Below, piece by piece: positions 1 to 5,610 of a stretch of 8,795 nucleotides of DNA; within the stretch, counting starts at the first letter, position 1; the number at the start of each line of letters is the position of its first letter. Below the pieces are notes generated by a model that saw only the letters and a list, made by a program, of their open reading frames with translations, had not been told where the DNA came from and did not search any database. A program made the translations under genes and the position numbers. The DNA lies in contig QFOL01000157.1 in assembly GCA_003241215.1 (NCBI GenBank), positions 1 through 8,795 on the forward strand. Reading direction: 5' to 3'. This DNA comes from Agrobacterium fabrum (GTDB lineage: Bacteria; Pseudomonadota; Alphaproteobacteria; Rhizobiales; Rhizobiaceae).

Positions 1-16
1 ACGGCGCAGCCTCCTG

Positions 17-556
17 ATGTTGAAGCTTCTTCTCACCGGCGTCTGGGTTTGCGCCGTCACGCTCGGCGCGGTGTATTTCTCCGTCCAGATGGCGACGGCC
101 CCCGCGCCGGATGAGGCGGGGGCGAAAAAGGCCAATCTGCAACTGGTCAAGGGTGAAAGCATCACAATCCCTGTCATCAATGATGGCGGGGTGAACGGCT
201 ATTTCCTCAGCCGGATTTCACTGCGTGTCGACAAGGCCAAGATGGCGAAGATCGAGCTGCCGGCAACGCAGCTGATGACCGATGAACTGTTCACGCTGCT
301 CGCCGGCTCTTCCATGGTCAATATCGCCAATATTTCCACCTTCGATCCCGAAGCCTTCAAGCAGCGCATTCGCGAGGGGCTGAACAAGCGGCTCGATGAC
401 GAGGTGGTCGAGGACGTGCTGATCGAACAGCTCGATTATCTGTCGAAAGCTGACATTCGCGAGCAGAACGGCAATGGCACACCCCGCTCGGTCAAGCTCG
501 TCGAGGGCGAGAAGGCCGAGGCTGGAAAAGAAGCGGCGGCAGCGCCAGGCGGCTGA
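17..556 (+). CDS. Membrane-anchored FliL-like protein (hypothetical)
   Basis: The 179-residue product has one N-terminal membrane segment (about residues 3-24), then a short Ala/Pro linker and a predicted periplasmic domain (about 40-150). Its C-terminal tail is low-complexity, rich in Glu, Ala and Lys. The domain pattern resembles FliL, the stator-associated flagellar basal-body protein: a strand 'YFLSRISLRV' (62-71), a helix ending 'LFTLLAGSS' (91-99), then 'FKQRIREGLNKRL' (114-126) and a last strand 'VLIEQLDYL' (134-142). The family match is inferred from pattern only. Rhizobiales normally keep fliL inside the main flagellar cluster, so this would be a paralogue or a remote relative. The ATG is preceded by TGATG (15-19), which would couple it to an upstream gene ending at base 17. 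No strong ribosome binding site is visible, and the frame stays open to the window edge, so a more upstream start is possible. Confidence 0.75.
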   Translation: MLKLLLTGVWVCAVTLGAVYFSVQMATAPAPDEAGAKKANLQLVKGESITIPVINDGGVNGYFLSRISLRVDKAKMAKIELPATQLMTDELFTLLAGSSMVNIANISTFDPEAFKQRIREGLNKRLDDEVVEDVLIEQLDYLSKADIREQNGNGTPRSVKLVEGEKAEAGKEAAAAPGG

Positions 557-747
557 CGGCGAGGCCTTTGGCGGGCACGGGCCTGTGTCGCCTTTCTGGT
601 TAATCATCCCTTGCCCTGTCCGTGAGCATTCGAGAGATTGCTTTCAAGCTAAATTCAACCTGCACCTGTATAACAAATCCATCAACCACCGTCCCGCAGA
701 CCATGCGTCGGATCGGTGGCGACGGGATTGGCATTTGGGGGTCGGCA

Positions 748-1422
748 ATGAGTTTCGCGTCAGGTTTCGCGCGGCGGGAATCGCAACGGAATATCCACGG
801 ACTGCGCGTCTGTGATCTCGATTGGAACGCGGCGCTGGAATTGGTCAGCGGCAGGGCTTCGGCCGGTGAAGGGCACACGATGCTCTCCTTCCTCACCATC
901 GAGAAGGCAAAGCTCTCACTCAGGGATAGCGCTTACCGGCAGATTCTGGAAAGCTGCCTGCTTCTGCCGCAGGGCGAGAAGATGAAAGCGGCGGCGCGCA
1001 GAGAACATGGCGAGCCTCTGCCCGTCGTCATCGATGGCGTCGCCTTCGTTATGGCGCTTCTGACCTATATGGCCGTGCCGAAACGGATCGGTGTTGCGGG
1101 AGACGATGCGGCGCAGATCGGCGAGGTTCTCGCCAGGCTGCGCGCGCATGCGCCCTGGCACGACTTCGTCATGCTGAACAGGGATGCATCCGGTGTTAAG
1201 GTGGATGTTCTCCTGGCGGGAATGTTGAAGGAAAATCAGGAGACATGGCTGCATCGCACCGTCAGCCGCGAGGATGCGCGCGTCACCATCGCAGTCGGCC
1301 CGCTGTTCAAGGTGCTGTCGTCGGAAGTGGCCGGCATGCCGGAAATCTTCCGCAAGCTGCATATGAGCTGGCTTTACAGCCTTTGCGCGGAACCCTGGCA
1401 TATCGCGCTCGGTAAGAGCTGA
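748..1422 (+). CDS. Divergent WecG/TagA/CpsF-type glycosyltransferase homologue
   Basis: The family transfers N-acetylmannosamine-type or related sugars to undecaprenyl-diphosphate-linked acceptors at the cytoplasmic face of the membrane. The 224-residue product follows the family order: an opening 'IHGLRVCDLDWNAALELV' (16-33), a nucleotide-fold segment with 'AKLSLRDSAYRQIL' (54-67), 'VDVLLAGMLKENQETWL' (152-168) in place of the usual G.PKQE.W, and a C-terminal 'WLYSLCAEP' (208-216) like the family's WLYRL..EP. The usual 'PDG' active-site motif reads PQG (74-76), so the Asp proposed as catalytic base in TagA is Gln here. This may be an altered or inactive enzyme. The frame is open from a GTG at 622, but that extra stretch looks non-coding and has no ribosome binding site. 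I chose ATG 748, with GGGGG six bases upstream. The next gene, a Wzz-like protein 72 bases downstream of the GTG-independent stop, suggests a shared role in surface glycan assembly. The acceptor and product are unknown. Confidence 0.8.
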   Translation: MSFASGFARRESQRNIHGLRVCDLDWNAALELVSGRASAGEGHTMLSFLTIEKAKLSLRDSAYRQILESCLLLPQGEKMKAAARREHGEPLPVVIDGVAFVMALLTYMAVPKRIGVAGDDAAQIGEVLARLRAHAPWHDFVMLNRDASGVKVDVLLAGMLKENQETWLHRTVSREDARVTIAVGPLFKVLSSEVAGMPEIFRKLHMSWLYSLCAEPWHIALGKS

Positions 1423-1444
1423 GGCGGGTCTCTCAGGCCCCGCG

Positions 1445-1475
1445 TTAACCATTTGTTTGCCACGATCCTTTAACC
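1445..1475 (+). promoter_or_regulatory. Pair of CtrA-type TTAACC half-sites
   Basis: The 72-base gap before the Wzz-like gene holds TTAACCAT at 1445-1452 and TTAACC at 1470-1475, 25 bp apart start to start and on the same strand. TTAACCAT and TTAA-N7-TTAA are the motifs reported for the alphaproteobacterial cell-cycle regulator CtrA. Here the spacing between the TTAA cores is 21 bases, not 7, so these would be two separate half-sites. The match is visible in the sequence; binding is inferred. TTAACC is common in rhizobial intergenic DNA, so chance or another role is possible. Confidence 0.3.
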
Positions 1476-1494
1476 TCTCGTAAGGTTTTGACAG

Positions 1495-3312
1495 TTGCCC
1501 ATTGCGGGCGGCACCGAGGGCGGCAGACGGCTTCAGATGGTTGATGACAATCCGGATATGATGGCGGCGGGCCCTGACGGGGACGATATCGCCGCGCCCG
1601 TATCGCAGTGGCGCAGGCATTGTCTGCGGCTCCTGACGGCCGGCTGCATCGCGGCCGCCACCGCTACCGGCGCTGCCCTCCCGCTTCTCATCGTCGATTC
1701 CGGCTTTCGCGGTTATGTTTCGCAGGCCCGGATCGAGGTCACCCAGACGGCTTATGACGCCCCCGATGCAGCCCGCTTTCTGGCGATGGCGCGACGCACC
1801 CTGCTTTCCCCATCCGGGCTCGACCGGGTGACCGCCGATCTCAAGCTGAAACCCGCCGATATGGTCGGCGTCCGCAATCAGGGCGAGTTGGGCCTGCTTT
1901 TTGATCTTTTGACCGGTGCGGATGCACGTGCGCTCTCCCCGCGTGAGGCGCTGAACGGCGCCGTGGGCGAGGCGATCCGGCTGGAGCTGACCCCGGATGA
2001 AAATACGCTGATCGTGACCGGCAAGGCCGCGACGCCCGAAACCGCCATGCGTCTGACGGACTATCTGTCGATGCGGGTCATGGCGGATGGCAAGGCCGGC
2101 ACCATGACACCCGCCATGCGCGAGATGGAGAGGGCGCGGACAAGGCTGGACGAGACGGAAGCGGCGCTGAACGGTTTCCAGATGCGCCACGGCGATGCCG
2201 TGATGTCGGAGGCCCAGCAGCTTGAGCAGCAATTGCGTGACGTCAACGACAGTCTGGCGCGGATCAACCAGCAGCAGCAGTCGCTTCAGGCTGACCTTAC
2301 GGCCGCTTTGGCCCTGAAGCCGAACGACGTGTTTTCCAGGCCTCTCCCGGTCGGCATGGCGTTTTCTGCGCTGGAGGATGTCAGGCAGAAACAGGCGAGT
2401 GCCAGCATGGCGCTTTCCGCCGTCTCGGTGGATTACGGCCCGAAACATCCACGCCGCATCGCCGCGCAGAACGCCGTGGATGCCGCGCAGGCACTTGCCG
2501 CTCCCGCATTGCGCCAGGTGATCGAAGGTCTGCGGGCGGATGAAAAGCGGGTCGCCCAGGAACTCGCCGCCGCCAATGGCGAACAAAAGACATATCTCGA
2601 CCGTCTGAACAGCCTTGGTGTTGCCCCCGGTGAATTTTCCAGACTGCAAAGTGAGCTGGAAACGGCGCGAAATACCTATCTGGAAGCGAGCGAACGCCGG
2701 GACCTGTCCGTCTCCGCAACGCCTGCCATCGAGACCCGCCTGACGAAAAAGGCCGCACCGGGAGAATTGTCCCGCGACCTGACACAGGCGGCCATCTTGG
2801 CGGGCGGCGGGGCGCTGATCGGCCTGCTGGGCAGCCTCTATCTCCTCAGTTACCGTCGTCACGACGGCGAAGAGGTGGGTGCACCGGCCATCGAAAACAG
2901 CGAAGACATGGCGTCCTGCGTCGTAGCGCCGGAATTTTCGGAATTCGAGCCGATCGAGCCGGCCGTGTTCGACGATCTGCCGCCTCTCGCCGCTGCGGCG
3001 AATGTTGAGCAAGAAGAAGACAGCTTCGCCGACTATTACGGCGAGGCCGCAAATGACGCTGACGATGAGGCCGACGATATGCCGCTGGACGAGCGCGTGC
3101 GGCAGGTGCTGATGGGCAATCGCACCGTGAGAACTGCGGGCTCTGCTCCGTCCGGGCTTCCGCCATTGCTGGCCGAGGTCCTCGCCGGGCGCTTCGATCA
3201 TGCGGAGGCCGAAGCCGAGGAACTGATGGAATTGCGACGCGAATTGGCGTTCCTGAGAGAGCGTCTCGCAGATTACGCCGACCGTCGCGAGGACTACCGC
3301 AAAACGGCCTGA
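1495..3312 (+). CDS. Wzz/GumC-type polysaccharide co-polymerase homologue, no kinase domain
   Basis: This 605-residue inner-membrane protein probably controls length or export of a surface polysaccharide. It has a cytoplasmic N-terminus, a first membrane segment at about 44-67 and a large periplasmic part. That part is rich in coiled coil (about 205-270 and 340-400) and carries 'YGPKHPR' (314-320), the GumC/ExoP signature before the long helix. A second membrane segment lies at about 429-452. The Pro-rich motif normally before it is reduced to 'AAPGELS' (420-426). ExoP-type proteins continue into a tyrosine kinase with Walker motifs. Here the remaining ~150 residues are instead an acidic, disordered-looking tail (456-530) and a final charged helix (569-602). 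The TTG start has AAGG nine bases upstream; ATG 1537 (residue 15) is the alternative and has a poorly placed ribosome binding site. It follows the WecG-like gene and probably serves the same glycan. No polymerase or flippase gene is in view. Confidence 0.82.
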   Translation: MPIAGGTEGGRRLQMVDDNPDMMAAGPDGDDIAAPVSQWRRHCLRLLTAGCIAAATATGAALPLLIVDSGFRGYVSQARIEVTQTAYDAPDAARFLAMARRTLLSPSGLDRVTADLKLKPADMVGVRNQGELGLLFDLLTGADARALSPREALNGAVGEAIRLELTPDENTLIVTGKAATPETAMRLTDYLSMRVMADGKAGTMTPAMREMERARTRLDETEAALNGFQMRHGDAVMSEAQQLEQQLRDVNDSLARINQQQQSLQADLTAALALKPNDVFSRPLPVGMAFSALEDVRQKQASASMALSAVSVDYGPKHPRRIAAQNAVDAAQALAAPALRQVIEGLRADEKRVAQELAAANGEQKTYLDRLNSLGVAPGEFSRLQSELETARNTYLEASERRDLSVSATPAIETRLTKKAAPGELSRDLTQAAILAGGGALIGLLGSLYLLSYRRHDGEEVGAPAIENSEDMASCVVAPEFSEFEPIEPAVFDDLPPLAAAANVEQEEDSFADYYGEAANDADDEADDMPLDERVRQVLMGNRTVRTAGSAPSGLPPLLAEVLAGRFDHAEAEAEELMELRRELAFLRERLADYADRREDYRKTA

Positions 3313-3389
3313 AAACGCCGCATTTTCGCTTGCATTCCTGCGAAGGGGGCACCATACGGAGCCTACGTAACCCAGCAGGAGCAGGACGC

Positions 3390-4289
3390 ATGGCAGTTGT
3401 GATTGACGGGAAGGCGAAGGCGGCTTCGGTAACGGAGGCAGTCCGCAAATCGGCGGAAGCGCTCGAGGCGGAAAAGCGCGTGAAGCCCGGCCTGGCGGTT
3501 GTCATCGTCGGAAATGATCCGGCCAGCCACGCTTACGTGAATTCCAAAAGCAAGATGGCCAAGCAATGCGGCTTCAACTCCGTCCAGCACACGCTGCCGG
3601 AGGAAACGACGCAGGCCGATCTCCTGAAGCTGGTCCGCGAATTGAACGCCGATGCCTCCATCCACGGCATTCTGGTGCAGCTGCCGCTGCCGAAACACTT
3701 CAATTCCGATGAGATCATCCAGTCGATCCTGCCCGAGAAGGATGTGGATGGCCTGAGCGTGCTGAATGCCGGCAAGCTCGCGACCGGCGATCTCGCCACC
3801 GGCCTCATTTCCTGCACGCCCGCCGGCGCCATGCTTCTGGTGCGCGGCATTCATGGCGACGACCTTTCCGGTCTGAACGCCGTGGTCATCGGCCGCTCCA
3901 ACCTGTTCGGCAAGCCCATGGGCCAGCTCCTGTTGAACGCCAACGCCACGGTGACGATGGCGCATTCACGCACGAAGGATCTCGCCGCGGTCTGCAAGAC
4001 GGCGGATATTCTGGTGGCGGCGGTCGGTCGCCCGGCGATGGTTAAGGGCGACTGGGTGAAATCGGGCGCGACCGTCATCGATGTCGGCATCAATCGTATT
4101 CCCGCGCCGGAAAAGGGCGAGGGCAAGTCGAAGCTGGTGGGCGATGTCGCCTTCGATGAGGCAAGCGCCGTGGCTGCCGCCATCACGCCCGTTCCCGGCG
4201 GTGTCGGCCCGATGACGATCGCCATGCTGATGGCCAATACCGTCATCGCCGCCCATCGCGCGCTGGGTCTGACCGCGCCGAAGTTCTAA
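3390..4289 (+). CDS. folD: FolD: methylenetetrahydrofolate dehydrogenase / methenyltetrahydrofolate cyclohydrolase
   Basis: FolD is a cytoplasmic bifunctional enzyme. It oxidises 5,10-methylene-tetrahydrofolate with NADP+ and hydrolyses the product to 10-formyl-tetrahydrofolate, supplying purine and formyl-Met synthesis. The 299-residue length is normal for the family. Key residues are present: Tyr49 and catalytic Lys53 in 'YVNSKSK', Gln97 in 'VQLPLP', Asp120 in 'EKDVDG', the dinucleotide-binding motif '[14 protein letters not shown]' (168-181), and the C-terminal signature '[10 protein letters not shown]' (267-276). The frame is open from TTG 3330, but ATG 3390 has AGGAG eight bases upstream (3377-3381) and begins where FolD proteins usually begin. 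It lies 77 bases after the Wzz-like gene and ends 18 bases from the convergent aglR gene. It is functionally unrelated to both neighbours, so it is probably a stable chromosomal gene that merely sits here. Confidence 0.97.
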   Translation: MAVVIDGKAKAASVTEAVRKSAEALEAEKRVKPGLAVVIVGNDPASHAYVNSKSKMAKQCGFNSVQHTLPEETTQADLLKLVRELNADASIHGILVQLPLPKHFNSDEIIQSILPEKDVDGLSVLNAGKLATGDLATGLISCTPAGAMLLVRGIHGDDLSGLNAVVIGRSNLFGKPMGQLLLNANATVTMAHSRTKDLAAVCKTADILVAAVGRPAMVKGDWVKSGATVIDVGINRIPAPEKGEGKSKLVGDVAFDEASAVAAAITPVPGGVGPMTIAMLMANTVIAAHRALGLTAPKF

Positions 4290-4307
4290 GCGGTTGGCAA
4301 CGGCCGG

Positions 4308-5333
4308 TTACGCTTTCGGCGCTGGCCCCGTCGAAGCGCGTACCACCAGTTCCGCCTTCCAGAGTTCCTGATAGGGTTCCGTCTGGTTGAGCTTGATGCG
4401 ATTGATCAGGCGCTGACCCACGCGCACCCCTGCGGCCCTGAGCGACGAGCGGGTGGTGGTGAGCGGCACGGAAAAATTATCGGGCTTCAGCAACGGCAGC
4501 ACGTCGTCATGGGCGATCAGCGAAACATCCCTGCCGGGTTTTAATCCCCGCTGGTTGAGCGAGCGGATTGCCCCGAGTGCGAGCGCGGTACTGGCGCAGA
4601 GAATGGCGGTCGGCCTTTCCGGGCGTGAAAGCAGGGCTTCCATGCCGAGATAACCTTCCTCGTCGGTCATGCTGCTGTGCCGCTTATTGTCCGGGTGCAG
4701 GGAAAGGCCATCGGCCGCCAGCGCCTTTTCCACCCCGAGACAGCGCCGGTAGGTGAAGTCATAGCCTTCCGGGCCATTCAGCAGCCCGATCCGTGTATGG
4801 CCAAGCTGGAGAAGAAGCTGCGTCGCATCACGGAAGGCGCCCTCATTGTCCACATCGAGATAGGGATAATCTTCTGCCACGCCGACGGAACGGCCATGCA
4901 CGAGGAAGGGCAGGGAGAGCGATTGCATCATCGCGATGCGTGGGTCGTTCTTCTTCATATAGGCGAGATAAATGCCGTCGACGCTGCCGCTTGCCGCCAG
5001 ACCCCGCAGGGCTTCGCGCTCCTTTTCCGGCTCCGTCGGCATGATGACGAGATGAAAGCCGCTACGCGACGCTTCCTCACCGAGGCCGCTCAGGAACTCG
5101 CCGAAATGCACATCCGAGCGGTGATGCTCGCCGATCGGCATGACAAGGCCGATGGAGCCGACCTTGCCGGTTGCCAGCCGCTGGGCTGCGGCATTGGGGC
5201 GATAGCCCGTCTTTTCGGCGGCTTCCATGACGCGCCGGCGGGTCTCGGCGCTCACCTCCGGATAGCCGTTGAGCGCCCTGCTGATGGTCGTCTGCGAAAT
5301 GCCCAGCAGCTGCGACAACTGTTTCAGGTTCAT
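4308..5333 (-). CDS. aglR: LacI-family repressor of the alpha-glucoside operon (AglR)
   Basis: This is a 341-residue DNA-binding repressor of the LacI/GalR family. The N-terminal helix-turn-helix reads 'LKQLSQLLGISQTTISRALNG' in two parts (3-10, 11-23), with recognition-helix residues Gln14, Thr15 and Arg19. A hinge helix 'PNAAAQRLATGK' (46-57) follows, with Leu53 at the minor-groove intercalating position. The rest is a periplasmic-binding-protein-like effector domain (about 59-335). The effector is inferred to be an alpha-glucoside because the gene diverges from aglEFG, as in the Sinorhizobium agl locus. The frame is open to ATG 5375. I chose ATG 5333 because it starts directly at the HTH and has GGAGG 11 bases upstream; ATGs at 5342 and 5351 lie too close to, or overlap, that site. 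It is probably autoregulated, since an AAAGCGCTTT operator overlaps its likely transcription start. Confidence 0.92.
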   Translation of the reverse strand: MNLKQLSQLLGISQTTISRALNGYPEVSAETRRRVMEAAEKTGYRPNAAAQRLATGKVGSIGLVMPIGEHHRSDVHFGEFLSGLGEEASRSGFHLVIMPTEPEKEREALRGLAASGSVDGIYLAYMKKNDPRIAMMQSLSLPFLVHGRSVGVAEDYPYLDVDNEGAFRDATQLLLQLGHTRIGLLNGPEGYDFTYRRCLGVEKALAADGLSLHPDNKRHSSMTDEEGYLGMEALLSRPERPTAILCASTALALGAIRSLNQRGLKPGRDVSLIAHDDVLPLLKPDNFSVPLTTTRSSLRAAGVRVGQRLINRIKLNQTEPYQELWKAELVVRASTGPAPKA

Positions 5334-5393
5334 GTCTCTCATTTCCTCCATGCGCGCGCCTCTGGAGCATGGCAAAGCCTCTCCTCAACTCCC

Positions 5394-5403
5394 AAAGCGC
5401 TTT
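5394..5403. promoter_or_regulatory. Operator 1 (AAAGCGCTTT), aglR side
   Basis: This is a perfect 10-bp palindrome with a central GCGC, the form typical of LacI/GalR operators. It lies three bases downstream of the proposed aglR -10 box, so it should cover the transcription start and allow autorepression. It shares 12 identical bases, CCAAAGCGCTTT, with operator 2. The palindrome is seen directly; assignment to AglR is inferred from position and family. Confidence 0.75.
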
Positions 5404-5406
5404 AGA

Positions 5407-5435
5407 TTTTTACCAGCCCAGACCGGATTTCTCAA
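5407..5435 (-). promoter_or_regulatory. Promoter of aglR, sigma70 type
   Basis: Reading leftwards, TTGAGA (5435-5430) is a -35 box with five of six consensus bases. After exactly 17 bases comes TAAAAA (5412-5407), a -10 box with four of six. The start would fall near 5400, inside operator 1. This gives an aglR leader of about 65 bases. Confidence 0.6.
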
Positions 5436-5510
5436 TCGAAAAGGATAGCCGCCTTCTTAAATAAATACGACTATTCGTAAGGAGCTGCAACGTTTCCGCA
5501 GAAAGAGCCT

Positions 5511-5542
5511 CTTGACTCCATCTTGATGACAATGAGATGAAT
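5511..5542 (+). promoter_or_regulatory. Probable aglE promoter
   Basis: CTTGACT (5511-5517) matches the rhizobial -35 consensus CTTGAC. The -10 box is poor: GATGAA or ATGAAT at 5536-5542, spaced 18-19 bases. A start near 5548-5552 would sit at the left edge of operator 2 (5550-5561), so a bound repressor would block initiation. The weak -10 means the exact position is uncertain. Confidence 0.45.
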
Positions 5543-5549
5543 AGGCAGC

Positions 5550-5561
5550 CAAAGCGCTTTG
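5550..5561. promoter_or_regulatory. Operator 2 (CAAAGCGCTTTG), aglE side
   Basis: This is a perfect 12-bp palindrome with a central GCGC, immediately downstream of the proposed aglE promoter. It shares CCAAAGCGCTTT with operator 1, and the two centres are 157 bp apart. A partial third copy (GCGCTTTGA at 5572-5580) lies 18 bp further on. It is the likely main AglR operator for the transport operon. Confidence 0.8.
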
Positions 5562-5568
5562 ATTGAGA

Positions 5569-5578
5569 GGGGCGCTTT
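5569..5578. promoter_or_regulatory. Degenerate third operator half-site
   Basis: The sequence GGGGCGCTTT keeps the right half and core of the AAAGCGCTTT palindrome but has GGG in place of the left AAA. The nine bases GCGCTTTGA occur at 5554-5562 and again at 5572-5580, 18 bp apart. It could be a weak auxiliary repressor site or a decayed duplicate. Confidence 0.35.
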
Positions 5579-5587
5579 GAGCCTTTT

Positions 5588-5610
5588 ATGTGATGGGAGG
5601 TAAATCACAT
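5588..5610 (+). promoter_or_regulatory. Inverted repeat framing the aglE ribosome binding site
   Basis: ATGTGAT (5588-5594) and ATCACAT (5604-5610) are perfect 7-base complements. They flank a nine-base loop that contains the ribosome binding site GGGAGG (5595-5600). In the mRNA the ribosome binding site would be in the loop, and the first two bases of the aglE start codon (5609-5611) would be paired. The fold is read from sequence; an effect on translation is inferred. The TGTGA...TCACA spacing of 11 does not fit a CRP site, which needs 6. Confidence 0.45.

Noticed and set aside
1..17. 3' end of an upstream gene ending with TGA at 15-17
   Set aside because: Only four sense codons would be visible, too few to call a gene. 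The TGATG overlap is mentioned under the first gene instead.
669..674. TATAAC as a -10 box for the glycosyltransferase gene
   Set aside because: No -35 box lies at 16-18 bases; the nearest candidates, TTCAAG and TTGCTT, are 20 and 25 bases away.
622..747. Upstream extension of the glycosyltransferase to a GTG start
   Set aside because: The extra 42 residues have unusual composition, the DNA is locally AT-richer, no ribosome binding site precedes the GTG, and the family domain begins only after ATG 748.
1424..1443. Terminator after the glycosyltransferase gene
   Set aside because: The stem is only five pairs (GCGGG/CCCGC) with a ten-base loop and no T-run.
916..3201. 761-residue open frame on the minus strand
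   Set aside because: It is antisense to the glycosyltransferase and Wzz-like genes. Its translation is rich in Arg, His and Gly with no domain pattern, as expected from the mirror of GC-rich codons.
4290..4330. Bidirectional terminator between folD and aglR
   Set aside because: The gap is only 18 bases. The best stem (GGCCGG with CTGGCC) has a G-U pair and a 14-base loop inside the aglR 3' end, with no T-run.
5589..5609. CRP-type site TGTGA...TCACA
   Set aside because: The spacing is 11 bases, not the 6 required, and the element surrounds the ribosome binding site. An mRNA hairpin fits better.
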